DNA of 64,000 nucleotides from Sphingomonas sp. (GTDB taxonomy: Bacteria; Pseudomonadota; Alphaproteobacteria; Sphingomonadales; Sphingomonadaceae), in contig NZ_JANINP010000006.1 of assembly GCF_024508665.1 (NCBI RefSeq), forward strand, positions 806,001-870,000. The letters are read 5' to 3'. The notes below the pieces were generated by a model that was not told the origin of the DNA, ran no database searches, and saw only the letters and a list, made by a program, of their open reading frames with translations. Shown here piece after piece: positions 34,332 through 43,924 of this stretch; positions within the stretch are counted from its first letter, which is position 1; each line of letters begins with the position of its first letter. The position numbers were made by a program, and so were the translations under genes.

Positions 34332-36131
34332 ATGTCCACTTACGCCGACCGCCTTTCCGCCCTTCGCGAGCAATTGAAGCGCGATCGCCTCGACGGCTTC
34401 ATCGTGCCGCTGACCGATGAGCATATGTCCGAATATGTCGGCGCCTATGCGCAACGCCTGGGGTGGCTCACCGGGTTTCAGGGATCGGCCGGGACCGCGG
34501 TGGTGCTGCCGGCGGAAGCGGCGATCTTCACCGACGGGCGCTATACGCTCCAGGTGCGCGAGCAGGTCGACGGCGATCATTGGCAATTCGTCGGCGTGCC
34601 GGAGACCAGCGTATCGGACTGGCTTGGCCGCCATGCCGGACAGGGCGCGCGGATCGGATACGATCCCTGGCTGCACACCTCGTCCTGGGTGAAGGAGGCG
34701 GAAAAGGCACTGGCCGCCAAAGGCGCGACTTTGGTCGCGGTCGACACCAACCCGGTCGATGCGGTGTGGCCGGACCGGCCGGCGCCGTCGGATGCACGGC
34801 TGGTCGTCCAGCCCGATGCGCTCGCCGGCAAATCCTCGGCGGAGAAGCGCGCGGATATCGTCGACTGGCTGAGCGAGCAGCAGGCCGATGCGGTGGTGCT
34901 GTCGGCGCTCGATTCGATCGCCTGGACGCTCAACGTTCGCGGTGCCGATGTCGAGCGCACGCCGGTCGCGCTCGCTTATGCGATCGCCAATGCCGACGGC
35001 ACCGTCGACCTCTATGTCGCGCCCGAGAAGATGAGCGAGGAGGTCGCGGCGCATCTCGGCAACGCCGTGCGCGTCCATGACCGCGCCGATTTCGCGCCGG
35101 CACTGGCGCAATATGGCGGCAAGCGCGTGGCGGCCGACCCCGAACGCGCGGTCGCGGCGATCTTCGACGGGTTGCAGCGCGGCGGAGCGACGGTGCTCGC
35201 GTTGCGCGATCCCGTGGTGCTGGCCAAGGCGATCAAGAACCCGGCCGAGGCGGCGGGCCATCGCGCCGCGAGCGTGCGCGATGGCGCGGCGCTGACGCGC
35301 TTCCTCAAATGGTGCGAGGAAACGCTGCCCAAGGGCACCGAAACCGAATTGTCCGCGGCGGCCAAGCTGCAGGAATTGCGCGAGGCGACCGGGCTGCTCA
35401 AGGATCTGAGCTTCGACACCATTTCGGCGACCGGCCCGCATGGCGCCAGCCCGCATTACCGCGTCGACGAGGAGTCGAACCTCAAGATCGAGCAGGGGCA
35501 GCTCTATCTCGTTGATTCGGGAGGACAATATGCCGACGGCACCACCGACGTGACGCGCGTCGTGCCGGTGGGCGAGCCAACCGCGGAGATGCGCGACCGC
35601 TTCACCCGCGTCCTCCAGGGCCATATCGCGCTGGCGACCGCAGTGTTTCCCGAGGGCACCAATGGCGGCCAGCTCGACAGTTTCGCGCGGCGCCCGTTAT
35701 GGGAAGCCGGCCTCGATTTCGCGCATGGCACCGGCCATGGCGTCGGCGCGTACCTCGCGGTGCACGAAGGGCCGCAGCGCATCGCCAAGCCTAATTATCC
35801 CGGCGGCGGTCCGGCCGAGCCGCTGCGCCCCGGCATGATCATCTCGAACGAGCCAGGATATTACAAAGCCGGCGAATATGGCATCCGCATCGAGAACCTC
35901 GTCCTGGTCGAGCGGCGCGACATTGCCGGCGCCGAACAGCCGATGATGGGCTTCGAAACGCTGACCTTCGCGCCGATCGAGCGCCGGCTGATCGAGCCGG
36001 CGATGCTGACGCAGACCGAGCGTGCGTGGCTCGACGCCTATCATGGCCGCGTGCTCGATGTGCTCGGGCCTGAGCTCAACGCCGACGAGCGGGCATGGCT
36101 GTTGGCGAAGTGCGCGCCGATCGGGGGGTAA
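34332..36131 (+). CDS. Aminopeptidase P (Xaa-Pro aminopeptidase, M24B)
   Basis: Removes an N-terminal residue before proline (599 aa, longer two-domain form). The C-terminal pita-bread fold has the metal ligands in VDSGGQYADGTTDVTR (Asp pair), FAHGTGHGVG (His), ISNEPGYY (Glu) and the final Glu in YGIRIENLVLV. The N-terminal domain begins MSTYADRLSALREQLKRD. Cytoplasmic. It is divergent from the S9 peptidase gene and convergent with the beta-glucosidase gene, with a repeat in between. Confidence 0.95.
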   Translation: MSTYADRLSALREQLKRDRLDGFIVPLTDEHMSEYVGAYAQRLGWLTGFQGSAGTAVVLPAEAAIFTDGRYTLQVREQVDGDHWQFVGVPETSVSDWLGRHAGQGARIGYDPWLHTSSWVKEAEKALAAKGATLVAVDTNPVDAVWPDRPAPSDARLVVQPDALAGKSSAEKRADIVDWLSEQQADAVVLSALDSIAWTLNVRGADVERTPVALAYAIANADGTVDLYVAPEKMSEEVAAHLGNAVRVHDRADFAPALAQYGGKRVAADPERAVAAIFDGLQRGGATVLALRDPVVLAKAIKNPAEAAGHRAASVRDGAALTRFLKWCEETLPKGTETELSAAAKLQELREATGLLKDLSFDTISATGPHGASPHYRVDEESNLKIEQGQLYLVDSGGQYADGTTDVTRVVPVGEPTAEMRDRFTRVLQGHIALATAVFPEGTNGGQLDSFARRPLWEAGLDFAHGTGHGVGAYLAVHEGPQRIAKPNYPGGGPAEPLRPGMIISNEPGYYKAGEYGIRIENLVLVERRDIAGAEQPMMGFETLTFAPIERRLIEPAMLTQTERAWLDAYHGRVLDVLGPELNADERAWLLAKCAPIGG

Positions 36132-36178
36132 GGGCGGCGCTCGAAATTGGATAGAAAATAACGGAATCGGACTGATCC

Positions 36179-36275
36179 GATCACCCTCACCCTTCCGGCG
36201 CTTCGCGCCTCCCTCCCTCTCCCGATGGGAGAGGGAAGGGGCCCGCCGGCGCAGCCGGTGGGAAGGGTGAGGGTG
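36179..36275. repeat. Intergenic palindromic repeat, family B (copy 3)
   Basis: Best-formed copy: CCCTCACCCTTCC at one end is inverted as GGAAGGGTGAGGG at the other. Two inner hairpins (GGCGCTTCGCGCC and TCTCCCGATGGGAGA) and a third (GCCGGCGCAGCCGG) lie between. It fills the convergent gap between aminopeptidase P and the beta-glucosidase. Confidence 0.85.
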
Positions 36276-36302
36276 GTTGGATCAGATTAAGATCATCCTG
36301 CG

Positions 36303-37646
36303 CTACCCCAGGCACGCCCCATTGGTCGCGATCACTTCGCTGTACAGCTTGGCCGAATCCTTGAACGTGCGTTCCTGCGTCTCGAAATTGACGTGAACGA
36401 TGCCGAACCGCTTCGAATAGCCGAGCGACCATTCGAGATTGTCGAAAAGCGACCACAGCATATAGCCCTTGATCCGCGCCCCTTGCTCGATCGCCTTGCC
36501 GACCGCGGTGATGTGCTCGCGCAGATAGGCGGCGCGAAGCGGGTCCTCGACCCTGCCTTGCGACGCGGTAGGGGGATCGTAGAAAGCGGCGCCATTCTCG
36601 GTGATGTAGATCACCGGGTCGCCGTAATTGTCCTTCACCCACAATAGGACGTCGGTCAGACCTTGGCCGAACACTTCCCAGCCGGTGGTGGTGTAGGTCG
36701 CCTGCGGTTGCACGACCATGCCGGCGCGAACGGGGAAACTGTCGTCCGCCTTGGTGACGTTGCGCGTGTAGTAATTGACCCCGACGAAATCGATCGGCTG
36801 CCTGGCCAGCGCCAGATCCTCCGCGGACCAATCGGCCCAGGCTTCGCCGAACACGTCGGCGAGTTCGGGCGGGTTGGTGCCATGGATCGCCGGGTCGAGA
36901 TATTGGCGATTCATGTAAGCGGTCGCGCGCGCGGTCGCCGCTTGGTCCTCAGGCGAATCCGACGCCGGATATTTGGGCTCAAGATTCACCACCAATCCGA
37001 TCTCGTGCTTGCCGACCTCGCGATACGCCTTCACCGCCGCGCCGTGCGCGCGCATCAGGTTGCGGCTGGCGATCGGAGCTTCGAACACGTTGCGGTGCCC
37101 CGGCGCCAGCGCGCCGTGGAGATACCCGCCATCGGTCACCACCCAGGGCTCGTTGAGCGTCACCCATTTCTTCACGCGACCGTCGAGCCGTTGGAACAGC
37201 ACGCGACCGTAATCGGCGAACCAGTCCGCGCTGTCGCGATTGAGCCAGCCGCCGCGGTCGTCGAGCGCGGCGGGCAGGTCCCAATGATAGAGCGTGCACA
37301 GCGGCTCGATGTCGTTGGCGAGCAATGTGTCGACAAGCCGCTCATAGAACCCCAGCCCGACTTCGTTCACCTTGCCGATGCCGTCGGGCAGAACGCGGCC
37401 CCAGGCGACCGAGAAGCGATAGGCCTTGAGCCCAAGCCGCTTCATCAGCGCGACGTCGTCGGCCATGCGATTGTAATGGTCGCAGGCGACGTCGCCGGTA
37501 TCGCCCTTGGCCGCCATCAGTCGCGGGTCGTGACTGAACCGCTGCCAGATCGAGGCGCCGGCCCCATCGGCGAGCGGCGAGCCCTCGATCTGGTACGCCG
37601 CGGTCGCGCATCCCCACAGGAAATCGTCGGGGAACGGATTGCTCAT
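36303..37646 (-). CDS. GH1 beta-glucosidase
   Basis: Retaining beta-glycosidase (447 aa, cytoplasmic, no signal peptide). It cleaves terminal beta-D-glucose from imported oligosaccharides. The acid/base Glu166 lies in TLNEP and the nucleophile Glu350 in YITENG. The N-terminus shows FLWGCATAAYQIEG, the conserved sugar-binding start. The ATG overlaps the stop of the upstream hydrolase by four bases. It is the last gene of the lacI-led sugar operon, so the imported sugar should be a beta-glucoside. Confidence 0.96.
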   Translation of the reverse strand: MSNPFPDDFLWGCATAAYQIEGSPLADGAGASIWQRFSHDPRLMAAKGDTGDVACDHYNRMADDVALMKRLGLKAYRFSVAWGRVLPDGIGKVNEVGLGFYERLVDTLLANDIEPLCTLYHWDLPAALDDRGGWLNRDSADWFADYGRVLFQRLDGRVKKWVTLNEPWVVTDGGYLHGALAPGHRNVFEAPIASRNLMRAHGAAVKAYREVGKHEIGLVVNLEPKYPASDSPEDQAATARATAYMNRQYLDPAIHGTNPPELADVFGEAWADWSAEDLALARQPIDFVGVNYYTRNVTKADDSFPVRAGMVVQPQATYTTTGWEVFGQGLTDVLLWVKDNYGDPVIYITENGAAFYDPPTASQGRVEDPLRAAYLREHITAVGKAIEQGARIKGYMLWSLFDNLEWSLGYSKRFGIVHVNFETQERTFKDSAKLYSEVIATNGACLG

Positions 37647-38440
37647 TTCTTGTCGGCCTTCTTCTTGCTGGTTTCCTGGGGACCGCCTGGGGCGGGCACG
37701 GTTCGGCGCTGCTCGAGCAGCCAGCGCCACATCGCCGGATCGTCATAAGCAGGTTCCCACGATCCATGCGTCATCTGCGGATAGATCGTCATCCTGGGGC
37801 GGATGCTGCCTTTGCAGGAATCGACCTTCTTGACGATGGCGAAGCCCTGCTGGGGATCGACGACATCATCCTGGTCGCCGTGGAACGCCCAGATCGGCAT
37901 GTCCTTGAGCACGCACGGGTCGAGGTCCTTGTCCTCTGACAGGCCGGCGACCGGCACGATCGCGGCGAACAGCTCGGGATGCCTGAGCGCCCAGGCCCAG
38001 GTCGCGTACCCGCCCAGGCTGAGGCCGGTCAGGTAGATGCGGCTCGGATCGACGCGATACTGACTACGCACGGCGGCGAGCAATTGATCGAGCTTGGCCG
38101 TGTCCCAGCGTCTGTCTTCGTCGCTGGCCGCCTCGAGCTGCGGCGAGACCAGGATGAACGGCGATCCGGGATGCTGCGCGATGATCTTGGGCGGGCCGTT
38201 CTTCTTGACCACCTCGATATCACTGCCGCGCTCGCCCGATCCATGCAGGAAAATGACCAGCGGCCATTTCTGCGTCTTGTCGGCATCGTAACCGCGCGGC
38301 TTGAAGATTAGATAGGGATAGCCGCCCTCGGCCGGCGCCGGTTGCGCGGTCTGCACGCCTTCCGGGAGCGACGGCGCGGGCGGTTGCTTGGTCGCGGCGA
38401 TCGTCGCCGCGGCGGCCAGAACCAAGATCAGTCTCCTCAT
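37643..38440 (-). CDS. Secreted alpha/beta hydrolase (esterase/peptidase-like)
   Basis: A 265-residue protein with a signal peptide (MRRLILVLAAAATIAATK). The hydrolase fold has HGSGERG as oxyanion region (66-72), nucleophile Ser141 in GLSLGGY, Asp192 in GDQDDVVD and His225 in MTHGSW. A Lys-rich tail follows. Relatives (dienelactone hydrolase / CE1-like) are esterases, e.g. acetyl or feruloyl groups on glycans. Both ends overlap neighbours by four bases, so it is translated with the sugar permease and beta-glucosidase, suggesting removal of a decoration from the transported sugar. Confidence 0.87.
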   Translation of the reverse strand: MRRLILVLAAAATIAATKQPPAPSLPEGVQTAQPAPAEGGYPYLIFKPRGYDADKTQKWPLVIFLHGSGERGSDIEVVKKNGPPKIIAQHPGSPFILVSPQLEAASDEDRRWDTAKLDQLLAAVRSQYRVDPSRIYLTGLSLGGYATWAWALRHPELFAAIVPVAGLSEDKDLDPCVLKDMPIWAFHGDQDDVVDPQQGFAIVKKVDSCKGSIRPRMTIYPQMTHGSWEPAYDDPAMWRWLLEQRRTVPAPGGPQETSKKKADKK

Positions 38441-39252
38441 CCCTTTACGCTCCCCGCCATCAGTCCGGCGATGTAGTAACGCTGCAGTGCCAGGAAGAGC
38501 AGGAGGACGGGGACGAGGGTCACCACGCTTCCTGCCATCATCAGCTCGACGTCCTGGACATGCTCGCGGCTGAGGTTGGCGAGCGCCACCGGCAAGGTCT
38601 GCTTCTCGCTGTCGTTGAGGATGATCAGCGGCCAGAGGAAATCGGACCACGAGCCGAGGAAGCTGAACGTCGCCAAGGTTGCCAGGATCGGCTTCAGCGT
38701 CGGCAGGACGATCGAGCGAAAGATCCTGCCCTCGCTCGCGCCGTCGATCCGCGCGGCCTCGAGCATCTCGTCCGGGATCGACAATGCATATTGGCGGACC
38801 AGGAAGATGCCGAACACCGTCGCGATCGACGGTACCAGCACGCCGGCGAAGCTGTTGACGATGCCGAGCGCCTTGCAGATCAGGAACAGCGGAATCATCG
38901 CGACCTGGGCCGGGATGACCAGGGCGGTCAGCAGGAAGCGGAACAACCGCTCGCGGCCGCGGAATCGTAATTTGGCGAAGGCATAGCCCGCCATTACGTT
39001 GAAGGTCAGCGACAGCAACGTCGCCAGTGTCGCCAGGGTCAAGCTGTTGACCAGATATCGCGCCATGTCGGTGCTGGCGAACAATTCGACGAAGTTGGCG
39101 GTGGTAGAATGCGCCGGCAGCAACGGCGGCGGGAAGGACGACGCCTCGCCCGGGGTCATGAAGCTGACCGACACCATCCACAACAACGGTGCCATTGCGA
39201 ACAACGCGATCAACCACAAGCCGATCTGGACGGGGAGACCACCGCGCTTCAT
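38437..39252 (-). CDS. Carbohydrate ABC transporter permease (MalG/CUT1 type)
   Basis: A 271-residue inner-membrane permease with about six helices. The EAA loop is seen as EAARIDGASEGRIFRSIVLPTLKP near the C-terminal third and contacts the ATPase. The ATG at 39252 overlaps the upstream permease stop by four bases; an ATG nine bases earlier is also possible. It forms a pair with the next permease and with the binding lipoprotein for CUT1-type oligosaccharide import. Confidence 0.93.
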   Translation of the reverse strand: MKRGGLPVQIGLWLIALFAMAPLLWMVSVSFMTPGEASSFPPPLLPAHSTTANFVELFASTDMARYLVNSLTLATLATLLSLTFNVMAGYAFAKLRFRGRERLFRFLLTALVIPAQVAMIPLFLICKALGIVNSFAGVLVPSIATVFGIFLVRQYALSIPDEMLEAARIDGASEGRIFRSIVLPTLKPILATLATFSFLGSWSDFLWPLIILNDSEKQTLPVALANLSREHVQDVELMMAGSVVTLVPVLLLFLALQRYYIAGLMAGSVKG

Positions 39253-40124
39253 TGCGTCCATCGCTCGCTGACCTTGAGCTGCACCAGGGTCAGCGCGAAC
39301 ATGATCAGGAACAACACAAACGCGATCGCGCTGGCAAAGCCCAGGTTCCACCAGCGGAAGCCCTGCTCGTACATGAAATAGAGGATCGAAACGGTGCTTT
39401 CGACCGGGCCGCCCTGGGTCATCACATAGGGTTCGGCGAACAGCTGGAAATAACCCGCCATGGTCAGGATCGACACGACCAACAGCACCGGCGCGAGCCC
39501 GGGAAGGGTGACGTGGCGCAGTCGCTGAAAGGCGCTGGCGCCATCGATCCGTGCGGCTTCGTGCAGCTCCTCGGGAATGGTCTGCAGGCCGGCCAGGATG
39601 ATGATCATGTTATAGCCGAAATTCTTCCACACCGCGAAGATCACGATCGCAGGCATCGACCAATGCGGATCCCCCAGCCAGTCGATTGGCCCGATGCCGA
39701 TCCCACCCAGTACCCAATTCACCAGCCCGTATTTGGTGTGGAGCAGATAACGCCAGATCACCGCCACCGCGACCAGGGTGGTAACTACCGGCGCGAAATA
39801 GACGGTCCGGAAGAAGCCCTTGAACCGCGCAAGCTTGTTGTCGAGCAGCAACGCGGCGGCGAGCGACATCATGATCGACAGCGGCACGCCGAGTATGACG
39901 AACCAGGCGGTGTTGCCGAGCGCCTTCCAGAATAACGGCGTTTCGAGCAGGTGGATGTAATTGTCGAGACCGACGAAGCGCAGATTGCCGATGTCCGCCA
40001 CCGCATAGATGTCGAAATCGGTGAAGCTCAGGATCAGCGCGGCGGCAACGGGGAAGAAGAAGAACAGACCCAAAGCGACCAAAGCGGGCGCGACGAATCC
40101 CCAGGCGGCGCGCTCCTGGCTCAT
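39249..40124 (-). CDS. Carbohydrate ABC transporter permease (MalF/CUT1 type)
   Basis: A 291-residue permease with six helices. The EAA motif EAARIDGASAFQRLRHVTLPGLAP contacts the ATPase. The N-terminus begins MSQERAAWGFVAPALV. Start and stop both overlap neighbours by four bases. With the downstream permease it makes the membrane channel of the sugar importer. Confidence 0.93.
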   Translation of the reverse strand: MSQERAAWGFVAPALVALGLFFFFPVAAALILSFTDFDIYAVADIGNLRFVGLDNYIHLLETPLFWKALGNTAWFVILGVPLSIMMSLAAALLLDNKLARFKGFFRTVYFAPVVTTLVAVAVIWRYLLHTKYGLVNWVLGGIGIGPIDWLGDPHWSMPAIVIFAVWKNFGYNMIIILAGLQTIPEELHEAARIDGASAFQRLRHVTLPGLAPVLLVVSILTMAGYFQLFAEPYVMTQGGPVESTVSILYFMYEQGFRWWNLGFASAIAFVLFLIMFALTLVQLKVSERWTQ

Positions 40125-41413
40125 GACCGCGCCTCCGAGCGGAGCACGTCGACCTGTTTCTTGCGCGCCAATATCCACCGGCGCTTGGCCAGCGTCTCGT
40201 CCGCGCGTTTGTCGAGCTCGGCGACGGCCTGGTCGGCGGTCAATTCGCCATGCGCGGCCTTTTCGGCGACGAGCTTGAGGTCGGTCGCGATCTGCTCCCA
40301 TTCGGGAACCTTGGGCGTGGCGCGGACCCGCATCATTTGCTCGCCGAACGCCTTGGCATAGGGATCCTTGGCGAGTTCGGGCGTCTTCCAAACGCTGATC
40401 CTGGGCGGCAGATCTCCGGTCAGCGCATGGAAGCGAATTTGAATGTCGGGGCGCGACAGGAACTGGACCAGCTTCCACGCCGCGTCTTTCCTGGTCGACG
40501 ACTTGAACAGCACCAGGCTGGACCCGCCGGCGTTCGATACGCCGGGGCCGTCGGGGCCGGGCATTGGCGCGGTCATCCATTCGCCTTGGTGCGCGGACGG
40601 CAGGCGGCGCTTGAACTCGCCGATCTGCCACGGCCCGGTGATGTAGAAGCTGAACCAGCCGCGATCGAACTCGTCCCAGACATTGGCGACCTGCGTCGTT
40701 GCGACGACCGGCGCCAGCCCGTCGCGCATCGTGCCGAGGTAGAAAGCGAGCGCCTTGCGAAATCCCGCGCTGTGGAAATTGCCCCGCGCATCGTCGGTGA
40801 CCATCGGCTCGGACGCCTGCAGCCCCAGGATTTCGAGCGGCTCATATTCGTTGAGCGGGAAATAGACGGCGTATTTGTCGGGTCCGACCAGCTTCTTGAT
40901 CGCCCCCATCTGGCGGCGCCATTCCGCCCAGTCGCCCGGCGGGTGATCGAAGCCGGCGCGCTTCAGGATATCGCGGCGATAGAAGAGCAACCGCGTGTCG
41001 ACATACCAGGGCACGCCGTACAGCTTGCCGTCGACCACATTCGAATCCCAGATGCCGGGATAATAATCCGCGCGCGGAATGGCCGGGGTCGCGGCGACGC
41101 GGCCGTCGAGCGGATCGAGCGCGCCTAAAGTCGCGAATTCGGGCACCCAGCTATTCCCTAGCTGCGCCATGTCGGGCATCGCGTTGCCGACGAACGCGGT
41201 CAGCAGTTTCTCGTGCGCGGCGGTGAACGGCAGTTGCTGGACGCGCACCTTCACACCCGGATTTTCGCGCTCGAATTCGGGAACCAGGTCGCCGACCACT
41301 TCGCCTTCGCGGCCCATCGCCCAGACGTCGAGCACGGTCGTCGCGGGCGCGTTGGAACACGATCCCAGCAACAGCGCGGCCAGCCCGGTAGTCAGGACGC
41401 CGAACAGCTTCAC
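40121..41413 (-). CDS. Sugar-binding lipoprotein of ABC transporter (family 1)
   Basis: A 430-residue extracytoplasmic solute-binding protein. The GTG start overlaps the glycoside-hydrolase stop (GTGA). The signal peptide ends in the lipobox LLGSC with Cys19. The mature part has the family 1 pattern: EFERENPGVKVRVQQLP, PDMAQLGNSWVPEFA, and a WKLVQFLSRPDIQ segment. It likely captures a malto- or beta-gluco-oligosaccharide; the linked GH144 and GH1 enzymes favour beta-glucan fragments. Confidence 0.92.
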   Translation of the reverse strand: MKLFGVLTTGLAALLLGSCSNAPATTVLDVWAMGREGEVVGDLVPEFERENPGVKVRVQQLPFTAAHEKLLTAFVGNAMPDMAQLGNSWVPEFATLGALDPLDGRVAATPAIPRADYYPGIWDSNVVDGKLYGVPWYVDTRLLFYRRDILKRAGFDHPPGDWAEWRRQMGAIKKLVGPDKYAVYFPLNEYEPLEILGLQASEPMVTDDARGNFHSAGFRKALAFYLGTMRDGLAPVVATTQVANVWDEFDRGWFSFYITGPWQIGEFKRRLPSAHQGEWMTAPMPGPDGPGVSNAGGSSLVLFKSSTRKDAAWKLVQFLSRPDIQIRFHALTGDLPPRISVWKTPELAKDPYAKAFGEQMMRVRATPKVPEWEQIATDLKLVAEKAAHGELTADQAVAELDKRADETLAKRRWILARKKQVDVLRSEARS

Positions 41414-42819
41414 CCCAGCCAGCCGCCGGTAAAGCCAGCCCGCTGCAAACCGCGCTGGATCGCCGGGTGCGATCGCATCGCGTCCCAAATCATGCCGCTG
41501 CGGTGGTTTTCGATCATCGCCACGATCGGGCCCTGGTCGATCCCGAGATAATCGCTGTCGACCCAACCCGCCGTTGCGGTGACCTTGCCTTGATCGACCC
41601 GGGCTCGCGCGAAAGTGAAGCTCGGGTTGAACGAATCGAGAAAGCCGTACTGGCCGTAAATCGCGCTGCCATAACGGTCGCGGAGAGCGCGCGTCGCCGG
41701 CTCGACGATTTCCGGGGCGAAGGGCAGGGAGGCGACCGCAGCGGTCGGCGCGATCGTCCCGTCGTCGAACCCGTCGGGCAACCCGACCGGACCGCGCGCC
41801 GAATAGCCGCTGAACTGGCGCTCTATGCCGTTGACCGGGGCCTGCCCTCCGCCCGGCCCGTCGCACGCGGTCAGCCCCCAGATATCCTGCGAATAGCCGA
41901 CCCACTTGCCGGGATTCCGTCTGGCGTAATCGCGCTGCCAATAGGTCGCACGGCGGCTATTCTCGAAATAGTCGAACCCGGCCTCACGCATCGTTGCGTC
42001 GCGGATGCCGCGCATGTCGAGCCAGCATTGGGTATATTGGTGGGCGAAATGCGGACCGAAGGCGAGGTGGCGGGTAGCGCCGCTGCCGCGCCAGCTGTCG
42101 GGATAGGTCGAGCACCATCCGTCATAGGCGTCCCGGTCGAGATAGTGATCGGGAGCGCCCAGCGCGAGCACGTACAGGATCTGGCCTTCGGTATAGCCGA
42201 ACCATGGCCGTGCGATGAACCCGCTCTCCGGATGCCAACCCATCGACACGCGCTTCTGCGCGTCGTGCTGCTGGAACCAGCGCCAGTCGCAGCGCGCATA
42301 GATTTTGGCGGCGAGGTCGCGGATCTCGGCTTCCTCGGGCCGATCGAACCATTGCCCGGCGAACAGCACGCCGCCGAGCAGCAGAGTGGTGTCAATCGAC
42401 GACAATTCGTTCTGCCGGAACCTGAGGCCGGTCTGCATGTCGAGGAAGTGGTAGAAGAACCCCTTGTACCCGGAGACTCCCGCCGGCGCATCGCCTTGCG
42501 GTGCGTTCCAGAAGAAGCGCAAGGTGGCGAGCGTGCGGTCGCGTGCCTGGGCCCGTGTGATCCAGCCGTGCCTGACCCCGATCGGATAGGCGGTGAGTGC
42601 GAAACCGGTCGCGGCGATGCTCGAGAAGCTCGGGCTCGGCCAGCGATCGGGCATCAGCCCGTTTGCCGGGTTCGACTGTTCCCAGAAAAAGCGGAACGTT
42701 CGCCGCTGGATATCGCCGAACAGATCGCCCGTACGCGCGCGCGACGCGCCGAACGCGGGCAAGGCGGCCGCGCCGAGCGCGGCGCCGCCGGCCAGCAGCA
42801 AGTGGCGGCGATCAAGCAT
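41410..42819 (-). CDS. Secreted glucoamylase-like glycoside hydrolase (PF10091/GH144-like)
   Basis: A 469-residue protein with a twin-arginine-like signal (DRRHLLLAGGAALGAAALPAF). It has the glycoamylase-like (PF10091) pattern: RRTFRFFWEQSNPANGLMPDRW near the N-terminus, GFFYHFLDMQTGLR, WFGYTEGQILYVLALG and WGLTACDGP. GH144 enzymes of this group cleave beta-1,2-glucan. The start at 42819 overlaps the lacI stop by eight bases. It would work in the periplasm, cutting a polymer into oligomers for the downstream transporter. Confidence 0.84.
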   Translation of the reverse strand: MLDRRHLLLAGGAALGAAALPAFGASRARTGDLFGDIQRRTFRFFWEQSNPANGLMPDRWPSPSFSSIAATGFALTAYPIGVRHGWITRAQARDRTLATLRFFWNAPQGDAPAGVSGYKGFFYHFLDMQTGLRFRQNELSSIDTTLLLGGVLFAGQWFDRPEEAEIRDLAAKIYARCDWRWFQQHDAQKRVSMGWHPESGFIARPWFGYTEGQILYVLALGAPDHYLDRDAYDGWCSTYPDSWRGSGATRHLAFGPHFAHQYTQCWLDMRGIRDATMREAGFDYFENSRRATYWQRDYARRNPGKWVGYSQDIWGLTACDGPGGGQAPVNGIERQFSGYSARGPVGLPDGFDDGTIAPTAAVASLPFAPEIVEPATRALRDRYGSAIYGQYGFLDSFNPSFTFARARVDQGKVTATAGWVDSDYLGIDQGPIVAMIENHRSGMIWDAMRSHPAIQRGLQRAGFTGGWLG

Positions 42820-43816
42820 GGCGGCGGCTGGAAGCGCGGATGACGAGTTCGGGTTTGAGCATTTCGGTGGTCGCTTCGACCGGATCCTCTGACTCGGTGA
42901 TCGCGACGAGCTTTTCCAGCGCGCGTTCGCCGAGTTCGGCGAGGTTGAGCGCCATGGTCGACAGCGCGGGCGTGACATATTGCGCGATCGGGACACCGTC
43001 GAAGCCGATGATCGCGACATCGTCGGGCGCGCGCATGCCGCCTTCGGCCAGGGTCGCCATGCACGCGACTGCCATCATGTCGTTGGCGGCGAACACGCCA
43101 TCGATATGCGGACGCTGGCTGAGGATTTGCCACGCCGCGTCGATCCCCGACGCCTCGCTGAAATCGCCTTCGATCTCGATCCCCGCATCGGCGCCGAGCA
43201 ATTCGCCCACCGCCGCGCGGAACCCGGTTCGACGGGCATCGGCGTCGGCATTGCCCTGCGGCCCGGTGACGTGCGCGATCCGCTTGCACCCTTGCGCCAC
43301 CAGATGCGCGACTGCTTCCCGCGCACCCGCCAGATTGTCGATCGCGATGGTGGGATGCGTGCCGTCGCTGGCCGCCGCGTTCATGACGATCGCCGGCAGA
43401 CCCCTGGGCAGATTGCGGCCGAGGAACTCCGCGTCGAGCTGTGGTGACATCACCAGCAGGCCGTCCACCCGCCCGCGCATCGCCCGGATCGCCAATTCGG
43501 TCTCGTCGGCGCTACCATGCATGTTGGAGAGCAGGAGCTGCAGCCCGCGGCGATGTGCCGCATAATCGATGCCGCGAATGATTTCGGAAAAGAACTCGCC
43601 GAACAAGTCGGGCAGCACGACTCCGATCGTGTTGGAGCGGCCGCGCGACAAGCTGCGCGCGCCGAGATGCGGGACATAATCGAGCGCGCGCGCAGCCTCT
43701 ATCACGCGCTGGCGTGTCGCCGGCGTGACGCTGGCATGATTGTTGAGCGCGCGGCTAGCGGAGGCGACCGACACTGCGGCGCGGCGCGCGACATCGCGAA
43801 TGGTGACGGCCGACAT
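42812..43816 (-). CDS. LacI family transcriptional regulator
   Basis: A 334-residue repressor: HTH at residues 4-25 (TIRDVARRAAVSVASASRAL), hinge LGARSLSRG, and the periplasmic-binding-like effector domain (IGVVLPDLFGEFF...IIGFDGVPIAQYV). It leads a seven-gene chain in which every gene overlaps the next, so it should control its own sugar operon. A LacI-type palindrome lies just upstream of the start codon. The upstream ATPase gene is on the same strand, with 108 bases between. Confidence 0.93.
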   Translation of the reverse strand: MSAVTIRDVARRAAVSVASASRALNNHASVTPATRQRVIEAARALDYVPHLGARSLSRGRSNTIGVVLPDLFGEFFSEIIRGIDYAAHRRGLQLLLSNMHGSADETELAIRAMRGRVDGLLVMSPQLDAEFLGRNLPRGLPAIVMNAAASDGTHPTIAIDNLAGAREAVAHLVAQGCKRIAHVTGPQGNADADARRTGFRAAVGELLGADAGIEIEGDFSEASGIDAAWQILSQRPHIDGVFAANDMMAVACMATLAEGGMRAPDDVAIIGFDGVPIAQYVTPALSTMALNLAELGERALEKLVAITESEDPVEATTEMLKPELVIRASSRRHA

Positions 43817-43849
43817 GCATTCCTCCCCAATGCGCCGCTTGGTGGCGCG

Positions 43850-43863
43850 TGTAACCGTTTCCA
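43850..43863. promoter_or_regulatory. LacI-type operator
   Basis: TGTAACCGTTTCCA fits the LacI/GalR operator form TG-N-AA-N-CG-N-TT-N-CA with the central CG. It lies 34 bases upstream of the lacI ATG, in the 108-base gap before the operon, so it likely mediates autoregulation of the sugar operon. Confidence 0.65.
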
Positions 43864-43924
43864 CGAACTCTTCTAAGCCCCAACGGGGCGCCACGCCAAG
43901 CGGCTTTTTGTGGCCAGATCGGTG

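Noticed and set aside
36179..36275. Repeats considered as a CRISPR array
   Set aside because: The units are inverted hairpins, not direct repeats with uniform spacers, and no cas gene is present.
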